From: Saprospiraceae bacterium
Lineage (GTDB): Bacteria > Bacteroidota > Bacteroidia > Chitinophagales > Saprospiraceae
Direction: 5' to 3'
NCBI GenBank assembly: GCA_016719615.1
Contig: JADJYQ010000008.1
Location: 1-20,694 of the forward strand
DNA length: 20,694 nt
Shown: positions 1-7,937 of the stretch, piece after piece
Layout of the letters: every line of letters starts with the position of its first letter
How positions within the stretch are numbered: the stretch's first letter is position 1
Notes under the pieces: generated by a model
What the model was told of the DNA's origin: nothing
The model's database searches: none
Seen by the model: only the letters and a program-made list of their open reading frames with translations
Made by a program: the position numbers and the translations under genes

Positions 1-1512
1 GAAGGACCGACAAGCTCCATATCATTTTTATTTACGGATACACTACGCACAAAAAATTGATGAGTTTAGTCCCAGCAGACATTTGACAAAAAATCACTGA
101 GCCTCCAAATTGAAACAATGTCGAGGTATCACTTGATTGAATCCTGGATTGCAGAAAATAAATTAGGAGGAGCTGAACAACTCAATACGCGGACATTGCG
201 ATTGGATCGGGGTGGCTAACACACCTATACTTGGGGCTGTTTTTATAATGGTCATGTTTTGGTCTTTCAGGCCATTTTTTCCTGAGCATCGATCCCGATG
301 GATTATATAGAATCCGCATTTGCTTCTTTACAAAGGTGTATTAAGTGAAGTAACCACTCATGGATGGTTTGTCCGATTTGATTCTAAAAGGGATCATTCC
401 GGGATTGAGCGGCGTACTTGTTTTATACCGCAAATTGCCTTGTTGTTTTTAATAATCGGATGGATGGAAGAATTGGGATACATGGCCGGAGTTGTTTACA
501 TGTTTGATCACATTCTCCCGCAAATTCAGATTAAATGGAAGATCACTAGTTGGATTGATCAGTGGCGGAGCATGTACAATTCCTGCCATCTTGTCAACGC
601 GAAATATCAATAATAAAGAAATCGTTTGGTCACCATGTTTGTGATCCGCTGTTCCATGTTCTGCCCGTATTCCGGTATACACTGCATTGATTGGTTTTGT
701 GGTGCCCTTGAAGAAGTTTTTGGAATATTCAACAGTCAGGGCATTGCATTCATGGGATTGTACTGCCTGGGTATACTGGCTTTACTTACAGCTGCGATCA
801 TTCGATTTTTTGTAAAATCAGATGATTTGAGTTATTTGATTTACAACTTCCAGACTATCGGTGGCCTAGTTTGAAGAATGTTCTGCTGGTTTGTTTATGA
901 TAAAGTGAGAACATTTGTCATACGAGACAGGAGCATCATTTTGATGATCAGTGTTGTTTTTGTGTGGTTTTGGAAAGCTTTTCCTGGAGCGGCGGTGCAA
1001 CAAGTTGAAACGGATTGCGGGAAAAGGCAGATTAGAACAATTAGATCCGATACAATTGGAAAATGAAATAGATGCAACGAAGTTGGAGCATTCTTTGCCG
1101 GAAAAATTGGAAAATTTATAGAGCCCGTATTTGAACCGCTCTCGGATTTGATTGGAAAATTTCCATTGCATTGATCACTTCATTTGCAGCCCGTGAAGTT
1201 TTTGTAGGAACCATGTCAACTATTTACAGTTTGGGTACTTCTGAAAATGAAGTTTTATTGAGACAAAAATGGCGCAGAATTGCGACCGGATGGATCTGTA
1301 TTTTATAATTCAAAAACAAGTTTGTCTTTGATCCTCTTTTATGCATTTGCCATGCATGCCTCGCGAGTACATTGCCGTCATGTGGAAAGAAACGAAGAGC
1401 AGGAGGTGGCCTGTAATTCAATTTGTTTATATGGGAGCACTTGCTTATCTCAGCTCTCCTGAATTTAGCCTATCATTTTTTTAACGGCTCGTATCTGGTG
1501 AAGCACCGGTAA
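1..1512 (+). pseudogene. feoB: FeoB ferrous iron transporter, C-terminal half, multiply frameshifted
   Basis: FeoB is an inner-membrane Fe(II) permease with an N-terminal GTPase domain; only the part after that domain lies in the window. Fragments can be read in changing frames. RYHLIESWIAENK (about 129-167) is the linker before the membrane part. FIPQIALLFLIIGWMEELGY (about 423-482) is the first gate region. CSARIPVYTALIGFV (about 660-700) is the second gate, with its conserved cysteine. ITSFAAREVFVGTMSTIYSLG (about 1173-1235) and a final LFYAFAMxC helix follow. At least eight frame changes occur in 1.5 kb, several in runs such as the GGGG near 210. The reading appears to end at TAA 1510-1512, though the exact C-terminus is uncertain. 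Identity is firm from the two gate motifs. True decay cannot be told apart from sequencing error, and the density of breaks is among the highest in the window. Confidence 0.85.
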
Positions 1513-1968
1513 AATTTGTGGATTTGCCGGCGGTGGTGTTTGTGTTGCAGGTTGAGCTTGATGCAAGCCTTCTACTTTATAAACCAAATATTCAGTATCC
1601 CCACGCAGTGAAAATTTTAATGTATTTTTGTTTATAGTGTAAGGTGACTTTGCTGCCTGATTTGGAGGCTTCTTCAGCATCTTTTGCTACTTTAGAATTG
1701 GTCACAGAAAAATACCAAACATTATCAGATGGTAAACCTTTAGCAGCAGTGCCTCAAGAATCAAAATTCAATTCGCCTTCATAAGTTTTGAAAACATATC
1801 CCTTGTGACTGATTTTCGTTACGTATCCTGTGCGTGTGCCTTCCGCTGTAATCGGCGAAAAACAAAGTAAACAATAAGCTAAACCCAAAGCCACTAAAAT
1901 CATGAACGTAATTTTTATATAACGCCACCTTTTTTTCCGCTGGTGACCATTTGCTCTTTAATGCTCAT
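1465..1968 (-). pseudogene. Small membrane-anchored Bacteroidota protein (often misnamed 6-phosphogluconate dehydrogenase), broken
   Basis: On the minus strand an ATG at 1966-1968 starts a lysine-rich head, followed by one hydrophobic segment (ITFMILVALGLAYCLLCF) and then EGTRTGYVTKISHKGYVFKTYEGEL. The reading continues to VWYFSVTNSKVAKD, VTLHYKQ and LRGDTEYLVYKVEG. This order (one transmembrane helix, SEG/TEGxRxGxxxKISxKGxxFKTYEGE, then HYKQ and the RGDTEYLV motif) matches, from memory, a common small Bacteroidota family that databases often mislabel as 6-phosphogluconate dehydrogenase; it has no dehydrogenase domain. Three lesions are visible: a one-base loss in the A7 run (plus-strand T7 at about 1930-1936), an in-frame TGA at 1754-1756, and a frame change near 1615-1630. 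The proline/glutamine-rich tail overlaps the 3' end of feoB on the other strand, so the genes converge. The C-terminal end could lie about 20 bases earlier in another frame. Confidence 0.6.
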
Positions 1969-2123
1969 TTATCGTTTGTTTAGCGGCAAAGTTATGCCTT
2001 CTCATGGTAATATTCAAATGGATATACATCCATAAGATTCAACAAAAAGGATGACAAATAAGTTTCCGCATGGTGTGTGATGAAAGTGAGTGGCTGTTGG
2101 GAGTACTTTTGAATGCATGAAGG

Positions 2124-2186
2124 GTTCCCGCTGATTTCGCAGATAAATTCTGTAGGATGAAGCCAATCTGCGCTTTCTGCGGGAAC
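2124..2186. repeat. Imperfect inverted repeat, REP-like
   Basis: Arm 2124-2144 (gttcccgctgatttcgcagat) pairs with arm 2166-2186 (atctgcgctttctgcgggaac). The outer GTTCCCGC and inner GCAGAT blocks are perfectly complementary and about four middle bases are mismatched. A further partial copy (aaatctgcggaacc) follows at about 2197-2210. It lies in the 358 bases between the start of the small membrane gene and mnmE (1969-2326), where I see no gene. Similar 'ATCTGCG...GCGGGAAC' intergenic palindromes are common in Bacteroidota genomes. Confidence 0.5.
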
Positions 2187-2326
2187 TAAATCTGGGAAAT
2201 CTGCGGAACCCCAACGCAAGCATGGTGAAAACCACATAACCCCAATACATATTCATCCACACCTTACTCAAAATCCTAAATTAACGAATAGAAGAAAACC
2301 ATTTTAGCTTTGCTGTATTTTATAAA

Positions 2327-3230
2327 ATGATCACAAGGAATCTACCACGATTGTCGCCTTAAGCACTGCACCCGGAATGAGTGCCATTGCAGTTATAAGA
2401 ATGTCGGGTGAAAAATCTGTTGCGATTTTGAAAGCAATATTTTCAGTTAAAAATTTACAACTCAGCAAAGCGCCGCAAATCGTATTTGGAAAAATATGCG
2501 ACGAAACAGGTGTCGAAATAGATGAGGTTTTGGTGTCTGTTTTTAAAGCTCCACATTCCTATACCGGTGAGGACGTCGTTGAAATCAGCTGTCATGGATC
2601 TGTATTTATTATTCACCGCTTACGAATTTGCTCACGCGGTTTGGAGCCGAATGGGCTCAGCCTGGAGAATTCACACAACGTGCATTTCTCAATGGCAAGA
2701 TGGATCTTTCACAAGCCGAAGCCGTAGCCGATTTAATTGCATCAGAAACGGAAGCATCGCACCGATTAGCGATCAATCAGTTGAAGGGTGGTATACGCAA
2801 CGAAATCACAGAATTGAGAAGTCAGTTGGTGCAGTTTCAAAGTCTCATTGAATTGGAACTTGATTTTAGTGAAGAGGATGTGGAATTTGCTGACCGGCTG
2901 GTTTTTAAAAAATTATTGAATCAAGTAAATAAACGCATCCAGGAATTGCTGGATAGTTTTCAATTAGGAAATGCCATTCGCACTGGAATACTGACGGTGA
3001 TTGCAGGAAAACCAAATGCCGATGCCATCAATGCGCGGCACATGAAGTCGCTCGTACAAGCCCAGTATGCATTACAAGATGCCGAACGACTGTTAGTTAC
3101 CAAATGGCGCTACCGATCTGTTGGCACAGTCAATCCGTCGAATGAGTTATGAACTTTCGAAATTAGTGGGGAAATTCACACGGAAGAGATTTTGGGGAAT
3201 ATATTTAGTAAGTTTTGTATCGGAAAGTAA
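2327..3230 (+). pseudogene. mnmE: MnmE (TrmE) tRNA modification GTPase with G domain missing and several frameshifts
   Basis: MnmE with MnmG modifies U34 of certain tRNAs; it binds a folate, dimerises, and needs its G domain for activity. The N-terminal folate-binding domain is recognisable: TIVALSTAPGMSAIAVIRMSG, PHSYTGEDVVEISCHGS, then GAEWAQPGEFTQRAFLNGKM and DLSQAEAVADLI. The helical domain runs on to ILTVIAGKPNA at about 3020. Here a normal gene continues into the GKS P-loop, but this one jumps in frame to DAINARHMKSLVQAQYALQD, which belongs to the C-terminal helices. The whole G domain, roughly 155-160 residues, is absent. The reading ends in the standard tail FSKFCIGK-stop. One-base losses occur near 2336, around 2600-2625, at about 3108-3115 and at about 3163 (an AA reduced to A). 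Start ATG 2327-2329 is supported by the N-terminus; the integrated element begins inside its last codons. Confidence 0.9.
3213..3230 (+). other. attL core, 18-bp direct repeat within the mnmE stop region
   Basis: ttttgtatcggaaagtaa encodes FCIGK-stop of MnmE and recurs exactly at 13883-13900. The bases just outside the repeat differ at both ends, so 18 bp is the full match. Integration here leaves the mnmE reading frame and stop codon unchanged. Confidence 0.92.
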
Positions 3231-3238
3231 CTGCTGTA

Positions 3239-3330
3239 AACAACTATTAATAACAATATAATAATAATATGTAATGTATTGATAGATAGCAATATAATAT
3301 AAGTACTATTTATTGTTAGTTATTGTTGTT
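3239..3330. repeat. Imperfect inverted repeat just inside attL
   Basis: Arm 3239-3258 (aacaactattaataacaata) and arm 3311-3330 (tattgttagttattgttgtt) are complementary at 17 of 20 positions and lie 52 bases apart. The stretch 3231-3463 holds no gene that I can see. The position next to the crossover site suggests a recombination or accessory-protein site. The A/T richness makes a chance match possible. Confidence 0.4.
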
Positions 3331-3352
3331 CTCCGTATTCTTATAATTATTT

Positions 3353-3387
3353 TGTACCTTTATTGTACCTTGGGGCATGAGGTACAA
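3353..3387. repeat. GTACC repeats, candidate left integrase arm sites
   Basis: tgtacctttattgtacctt at 3353-3371 holds two GTACC motifs 11 bases apart; an inverted copy ggtacaa follows at 3381-3387. A near copy (16 of 19 positions) lies just inside attR at 13828-13846, in the same orientation and with the same 11-base spacing. Paired repeats inside both ends are what arm-type binding sites of a tyrosine recombinase look like; this is inference. Confidence 0.45.
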
Positions 3388-3419
3388 ATTCAGGGCGGTC
3401 ATTTCCCCTTTTTTTGTCA

Positions 3420-3479
3420 CTTAATGTCCCTTATGTACGCTTAATGACTCTTATTTACGCTTAATGACCTCTAATATCA
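3420..3479. repeat. Three tandem 20-bp repeats at the start of the first element gene
   Basis: The units are 3420-3439, 3440-3459 and 3460-3479. Each begins cttaatg; the first two end in ttat(g/t)tacg, and the third is more diverged (cttaatgacctctaatatca). The third unit contains the ATG of the zinc-finger/HTH gene. The repeat could be an autoregulatory operator or part of the recombination region. Confidence 0.5.
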
Positions 3480-3822
3480 GGGTACAAAGGATTTGTCAGC
3501 TTTGCGGTCAGGATTTTATCGCCCGGACCACTTACACCCGTTATTGTAGTGATACCTGTGCAAAACGAGCGCATAAGGATCAGGTCAGAGTCAATAAAGT
3601 AAAGCGCAGTAATGAAGAAACCATTCGGATTAAGGCAAAGCCGATATTAGAAATTCAGGCAAAGCATTTTCTGACGGTGAAGGAAGCAGCAGTATTATTA
3701 AATACAAGTCCAAGAAGTATTTACAGATCAATTGAGAAGGGGACTATTCGGCAATGAATTTATCTTTAAGACTAACAAGAATAAAAAGAATAGATATTGA
3801 TCAATTATTTAATGAAATCTAA
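3464..3822 (+). CDS. Zinc-finger plus HTH (excisionase-type) protein, one frameshift
   Basis: This is probably a DNA-binding excision or control factor. Residues 11-32 form a small zinc finger (CQLC at 11-14, then Cys 28 and Cys 32 in YCSDTC). A basic linker follows, then an HTH_17/excisionase-like domain at about 68-95 (FLTVKEAAVLLNTSPRSIYRSIEKGTI). The reading stops early at TGA 3755-3757. Adding one G to the GG at 3750-3751 restores the frame and continues as AMNLSLRLTRIKRIDIDQLFNEI to TAA 3820-3822, a normal wing and last helix for the family, giving 119 residues. The ATG lies in the last of three 20-bp repeats. It is the first gene after attL and is followed 17 bases later by the ORF6N gene. 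Zinc-finger/HTH fusions of this kind are common near integrases of Bacteroidota elements. The family call is good; the exact role is inferred. Confidence 0.75.
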
Positions 3823-3839
3823 TAGATAGGCAACTTAAA

Positions 3840-4348
3840 ATGATCCAAAGCAAAATATATGAAGTCAGAGGACAGAAGGTAATGCTGGACTTTGATCTTG
3901 CTGAGCTCTATGAAGTAGAAACCAGAGCATTAAAGCAATCAGTCAAACGAAATATAGATCGTTTCCCTAATGACTTTATGTTTCAACTCACAAAAAATTG
4001 AGTGGCAAGAGCTTATCACAATTTGTGATAAGCTACCTGAAGGATAAAAATTCAGCCCAGCTACTCCCTTTGCATTTACAGAACAGGGAGTATCAATGCT
4101 CAAGCATTTTGAGAAGTAAAAAAGCTATACAGCTAAATATTGCAATAATGAGAGCCTTTGTATTTATAAGGCAGTATGCATTAAGCCATAAGGATTTAAC
4201 AGAAAAGCTTAAAGAACTTGAAACAAAGTACAACAAGCAATTTAAAGATGTTTATGAAGCACTAAATTACTTGCTACAAAAGGATAAGAAGCAAAAGGAA
4301 CAACAGGATCGTAAACGAATTGGATTCAAAACGGGAAAAGATCAATAA
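3840..4348 (+). pseudogene. ORF6N (KilA-N type) domain protein, several frameshifts
   Basis: ORF6N proteins are presumed DNA-binding proteins of phages and mobile elements. The start is ATG 3840-3842, giving IQSKIYEVRGQKVMLDFDLAELYEVETRALKQSVKRNIDRFPNDFMFQLTK, a textbook ORF6N N-terminus. The middle FAFTEQGVSML lies in another frame, and AIQLNIAIMRAFVFIRQYALSHKDLTEKLKELETKYNKQFKDVYEAL in a third; the C-terminus is a charged coiled coil followed by a basic tail. Frame changes occur at the A6 run 3992-3997, somewhere in 4040-4070, and at about 4096-4100, where one TC dinucleotide seems lost. The frame through 4000-4060 is ambiguous: either EWQELITICDKLPEG or SQFVIS can be fitted, and both are seen in relatives. 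A 25-bp palindrome lies here (4010-4034). Confidence 0.8.
4010..4034. repeat. Perfect palindrome inside the ORF6N gene
   Basis: Arms 4010-4021 (agcttatcacaa) and 4023-4034 (ttgtgataagct) are exact reverse complements around a single T. The inner 17 bases, tatcacaatttgtgata, also form the core of a palindrome at 15987-16015 inside a second ORF6N remnant. It may be an operator within the coding region or a consequence of a conserved peptide. Confidence 0.6.
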
Positions 4349-4360
4349 TTCATTCATCCA

Positions 4361-5544
4361 ATGGCCATAAAAGTAAAACTGAGACAAAACCCATTACAGG
4401 AAACCGGCAAACTTTGTACCTGGATTATTACCCTGCCATACCACACGGAAACAGGCGAACCAACCCGAAGGGAATTTTTAGGGCTGTACCTTTTTGATAA
4501 GGCAAAGAACCCTATTGATAAACAGCATAATAAAGAAACTTTACAGCTTGCTGAGCAGATAAGGCAGAAACGGGAAAACCATTTGAACAAACCCGAAATT
4601 TACACAGGGTACGAAAAGGAACAACTAAAGATTAAAGAGCAGGGCGAACAGAATTTTGTTGCCTATTTCAAAAGCCTTGCCGACAAACGCAAAGCTAGTA
4701 ACCATGATAACTGGGTTTCCGCTTACAAATACCTTGAAGCATTTACAAATGGCAACTTGAAATTTGCAGACCTCAGCGAAAAGTTTTGTAATGAGTTCAA
4801 AGAGTATTTACTAACTACCAAAAGCAATAAGAGCAATAAATCAACCCTTGCCCAAAATTCAGCCGTTTCCTATTTTAATAAACTGAAAGCAACCCTGAAA
4901 CAAGCGTTTAAAGACGGTTATTTACAAAACGACCTGAACGCTAAAATTGAACCCATAAAACAGGCAGAAACCCGAAGGAATTTTTTAACCATTGAGGAAC
5001 TGAACAGCCTTGTAAAAACGGAATGTAACAACCCTTTATTGAAACGTGCAGCCCTGTTTTCAGCCCTTACAGGGTTGAGGTTTTCAGATATTAAAAACCT
5101 TGTTTGGGGCGAATTACACTACAGCGTTGAAAACGGTTATTCAATACATTTTACACAACAAAAAAAAAAGGGTTGAGGTGTTGCCTATTTCCGAACAGGC
5201 TTACAGAATAATGGGTGAAAGCAAAGAAACCACCAATAAAGTATTTGAAGGGCTTACTTATTCAGCATACGAAAACAAACACCTGTACCAGTGGATTGAG
5301 CGGCCGGAATAAAAAGGATATTACTTTTCATTGTTTCAGGCATACGTTTGCCACCTTGCAACTATCAAAGGCAACTGATATTTACACCGTTTCCAAAATG
5401 CTGCGACACCGTGAACTCAAAACCACACAGATTTACGCAAAAATTGTTGATCAAACCAAACGTGAAGCAGCCGACAAAATTGTATTAAATATGCAATTAT
5501 GGAAGATAAAAGCTATAATTGGCACTCTAAAATTACTTCGATAG
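4361..5544 (+). CDS. int: Tyrosine recombinase (phage-type integrase), frameshifted
   Basis: This enzyme should catalyse integration and excision at the mnmE site. The N-terminal arm-binding region (to about 95) is followed by a SAM-like core-binding domain (about 105-205) and the catalytic domain. Visible catalytic residues are Arg in TGLRFSDIKNL (about 240), Lys near the KK(R/G)VEVLPIS strand, the HCFRH box (HxxR) at about 5329-5343, His in RHRELKTTQIY, and the nucleophile Tyr of that motif. The reading breaks at the A10 run 5160-5169 (one A too many) and at 5301-5316, where one G and one A seem missing (WIERAGIKKDITFHC is restored). Repaired, it has 394 residues, normal for Bacteroidota integrases. 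The usual Gly before the catalytic His (GHREL) is Arg here. The C-terminus overlaps the next gene by 46 bases, so its true stop may lie slightly earlier. Confidence 0.92.
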
Positions 5545-6136
5545 AACAGTTCACCATAAAATCTGTGCAGGATACTGTTTTAAAGATTACAAATGGAATT
5601 TCGGAAAATTTGGAGAAATTGGATTCATTGGATAGAAAGAAGGAGTTTTGTCAAGCTCTAATTAAGGATATGAAACAAATATTGGCAACTCCTATTTATC
5701 CAAATAATGTTAGCTCAAATGTCGAACCATCTATTGTAAATAATTTAATTCCAGTTCCCCAACAAGTTTTAAATTTTCTTTTGGCTGAACTCGAATGGCT
5801 AAATAGTTTAAAGAATGAGAGATTGAGCTCAGCTATATTTAGTGTAATTGAATGGGCAACTATATTTTATTACGCAGATGATACAAACTTACTCCCAGAT
5901 AACCGGATGATTAAAAATCGAATGCTTCAATTTATGAGAAGACATCATGTAAATACGACTATTTCTAATTTTAAAACAAAGTTTTACGAAGCTAAGAAAC
6001 GTATAAACGAAAGGAAGGATTACCCGATAAAAAACTTGAATTAATTCTACCTTTTCTCAAAGAAAACTATAAACAAACGGTTACTAAAGTTGAGAACGAT
6101 ATTATATTTTTAAAAGAAAATAAGGCCGAAGATTAA
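5499..6136 (+). CDS. Unknown protein downstream of integrase, one frameshift
   Basis: I do not recognise this family. It starts at ATG 5499 inside the integrase 3' end. It is rich in Lys, Asn and Ile with helical character: a first helical part (SIEQFTIKSVQDTVLKITNG), a central FLLAELEWLNSLKNERLSSAIFSVIEWATIFYY segment with aromatic residues, and a basic helix (MRRHHVNTTISNFKTKFYEAKKRI). The reading stops at 6044. Adding one G near 6026 gives DYPDKKLELILPFLKENYKQTV and a charged tail to TAA 6134-6136, for 212 residues in total. It is distinctly more AT-rich than the integrase. Overlap with int suggests co-transcription, so a role in recombination control is possible. A generic helical DNA-binding or scaffolding protein is equally compatible. 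Confidence 0.6.
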
Positions 6137-6161
6137 GGCTTCATGTTTATTTTTTCAAAAA

Positions 6162-6185
6162 GTAACTATTATGTAACTGGTTACC
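6162..6185. promoter_or_regulatory. GTAAC half-sites upstream of the excisionase/replication operon
   Basis: gtaac occurs at 6162-6166 and 6173-6177, and an inverted gttac at 6180-6184, forming the palindrome gtaactggttac (6173-6184), followed by a T10 run at 6186-6195. The loop of two bases is too short for a good terminator hairpin, so an operator is more likely. The same GTAAC core makes up the cluster at 7923-7976. The site is 44 bases before the ATG of the HTH gene. Confidence 0.4.
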
Positions 6186-6228
6186 TTTTTTTTTTCTTGC
6201 ACTATTATTTATTAAAAAAATATTAATA

Positions 6229-6576
6229 ATGGAGCAAGTATTTTTTAACGTCCCTTTATCTAAGTTAGAACCAATCTTTAAGCGTTGGATAAAAGAAGCA
6301 CAAGCAGAAAATTTCCCAATAAAGGGGGAATCCACAAATCAACCTGAACAGCTTTTAACCGTTCAGGAAGCAGCCGAATTTTTAAGCCTTACTGTACCCA
6401 CAATGTATAGCAAGGTATCAAAAGGTGAATTGCCAGTAATGAAAGGTAGCAAACGCTTATACTTTTCCCGAACCGAATTGCTTGAATACCTTAAACAAGG
6501 GCGCAAAAAGTCAAACGCAGAGATTGAAAAGGAAGCCGAAGCTTACCTAAAAAAGAAAGGGGGTAACAATGGATAA
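6229..6576 (+). CDS. Excisionase-like helix-turn-helix protein
   Basis: An intact 115-residue protein. Residues 1-45 are a leader (FFNVPLSKLEPIFKRWIKEAQ) typical of Bacteroidota element HTH proteins. Residues about 46-92 form an HTH_17/excisionase (MerR-like winged) domain: LLTVQEAAEFLSLTVPTMYS, then KGELPVMKGSKRLYFSRTELLEYL. A lysine/glutamate-rich tail follows. Proteins of this type direct the integrase towards excision or act as local repressors. It opens the run of genes to 10406, all on the plus strand, and overlaps the next gene by 8 bases (6569-6576), so the two are probably translationally coupled. There is no Shine-Dalgarno; the start is preceded by an A/T-rich leader, normal in this phylum. 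Confidence 0.85.
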   Translation: MEQVFFNVPLSKLEPIFKRWIKEAQAENFPIKGESTNQPEQLLTVQEAAEFLSLTVPTMYSKVSKGELPVMKGSKRLYFSRTELLEYLKQGRKKSNAEIEKEAEAYLKKKGGNNG

Positions 6577-6871
6577 AACACTGAGCACCCCCCATCATAA
6601 AAGACAGGACGAATGTAATACACCTTTACGGCAGTTACAAACCATATTTAAATACTTACAAGAACATATTGCTACAGCTTCAATGATTGCTGATGCCACA
6701 GGTATTTATCAAAAAAATATTTGCAGGTATAAGCGTGATTTAGAAAAGGCAGGGCGACTTTGGGAAACAGAAAAGAAACTATGTAAAAAAACAAGTTTCA
6801 AAGCATGGTATTTAACTACCAACCCTAATAATGCCCCGAAGCAATTGTTAACCCAATTAAGCCTTTTCTAA
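6569..6871 (+). CDS. Small winged-helix-like conserved protein
   Basis: An intact 100-residue basic protein. The central part (PLRQLQTIFKYLQEHIATASMIADATGIYQKNICRYKRDLEKAGRLWE) reads as a winged helix: a first helix, a recognition helix with ATGIYQKNICRYKRDL, and a wing. The tail KAWYLTTNPNNAPKQLLTQLSLF resembles conserved unknown proteins that sit between an HTH gene and a RepA-like ATPase in Bacteroidota elements (from memory). It starts inside the preceding gene and ends 2 bases before the ATPase start, so it belongs to one operon. A role as replication or excision regulator is inferred from position only. Confidence 0.7.
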   Translation: MDKTLSTPHHKRQDECNTPLRQLQTIFKYLQEHIATASMIADATGIYQKNICRYKRDLEKAGRLWETEKKLCKKTSFKAWYLTTNPNNAPKQLLTQLSLF

Positions 6872-6873
6872 TT

Positions 6874-7937
6874 ATGGAACTTAAAACAAATTTTGAACTT
6901 GATAAATACGGTATTGGGGTTGAGGATATTAAAACCGAAGCTGAACAGCTAGTTAAGCAAGGTAATGAAGCCAAAGAAAGTAAAGGACTGTTCACCGTTA
7001 AAACAGCCAGCCGTTGGATTGAACAGGCGAAAACCCGACCTATTCCAAAAATGCTTTTTGGTGAATTTTGGTTTGAGGGTGAACTATGTATTTTGTTTGC
7101 CGACACCAATTTAGGTAAGTCAATTTTAGCCGTGCAAATTGGTAACAGTATAAGCAAGGGCGAACAGATACGGGCTTTAAACTGGAAACACCAAAGCAAC
7201 TGGTTTTGTACTTTGATTTTGAATTAACTGAAAAACAATTTGAAAACCGATATTCAATAAAGTTTGAACAGCACTACAATTTTGATAACAACTTTATACG
7301 GGTTGAAATAAACCCCGATGCCAGCATACCCGAAGCCCAAACCTTTGAGGATTACCTCAACCATTCATTGGAACGAAGTATTACCGAAACAGGGGCAAAG
7401 GTTTTAATCATTGATAACCTTACTTACCTCAAAAATGAAACCGAAAAGGCTAAAGATGCTTTGCCCTTAATGAAACATTTGAAAGCATTAAAAAACAAAT
7501 ACGGGCTTTCAATTTTAGCACTTGCACACACACCAAAAAGGGATTTATCAAAACCAATTACCCGAAATGATTTACAAGGCAGTAAGATGCTAATAAACTT
7601 TTGTGATAGTTCCTTTTCAATAGGTGAAAGCCACAGCGACAAAAATTTACGATACCTGAAACAGATTAAGCAACGGAACACCGAATGGATTTACGATGCT
7701 GAAAATGTTTGTGTTTGTCAAATTGATAAGCCCCACAATTTCTTATTGTTTGAGTTTGTGAATTTCGGTAAGGAATGGGAACACCTGAAACAGCACACCG
7801 AAAAGGACAAAGAAAACCTGAACGAAAAGGTAAGCGAACTAAAGCAGCAAGGGCGAAGCCTTCGGGAAATAGGGGCTGAACTGGGTATTTCTCACATGAA
7901 AGTAAGCAGAATTATAAAGGACTGTAACACGTTGTAA
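6874..7937 (+). CDS. RecA-like (RepA/AAA_25) ATPase with C-terminal HTH, one frameshift
   Basis: Probably a hexameric replicative helicase-type ATPase for the element. Walker A is ADTNLGKS at residues 76-83; Walker B is KVLIIDNLTYL; LALAHTPKRDL and DLQGSKMLINFCDSSFSI fit the later sensor regions of RepA-like RecA-fold proteins. The C-terminus (ELKQQGRSLREIGAELGISHMKVSRIIKDC) is a resolvase-type HTH that could bind a nearby origin. The reading is broken near 7170: the text has CGGG where CGGGG restores GFKLETPKQLVLYFDFELTE, a one-base homopolymer loss. Repaired length is 354 residues. Its stop codon lies inside the TGTAACA repeat cluster and the primase-like gene follows 54 bases later. The family call is strong; helicase versus loader function is inferred. 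Confidence 0.85.

Noticed and set aside
2014..2271. Minus-strand readings of about 80 codons upstream of mnmE
   Set aside because: They run through the REP-like palindrome, overlap each other in two frames and match no family.
4045..4047. In-frame TAA in ORF6N taken as proof of a true pseudogene
   Set aside because: Two compensating one-base changes (GGATAAAAATTC versus GGAATAAAATTC) would remove it, and other indels lie nearby; sequencing error is as likely.
6173..6195. Stem with T-run as a rho-independent terminator
   Set aside because: gtaac/gttac has only 5 pairs and a 2-base loop, so it cannot form a proper hairpin; the repeated GTAAC half-sites fit an operator better.
7206..7937. Programmed frameshift in the ATPase gene
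   Set aside because: No slippery heptamer or downstream structure is visible, and the break is a simple G-run loss like the others in the window.
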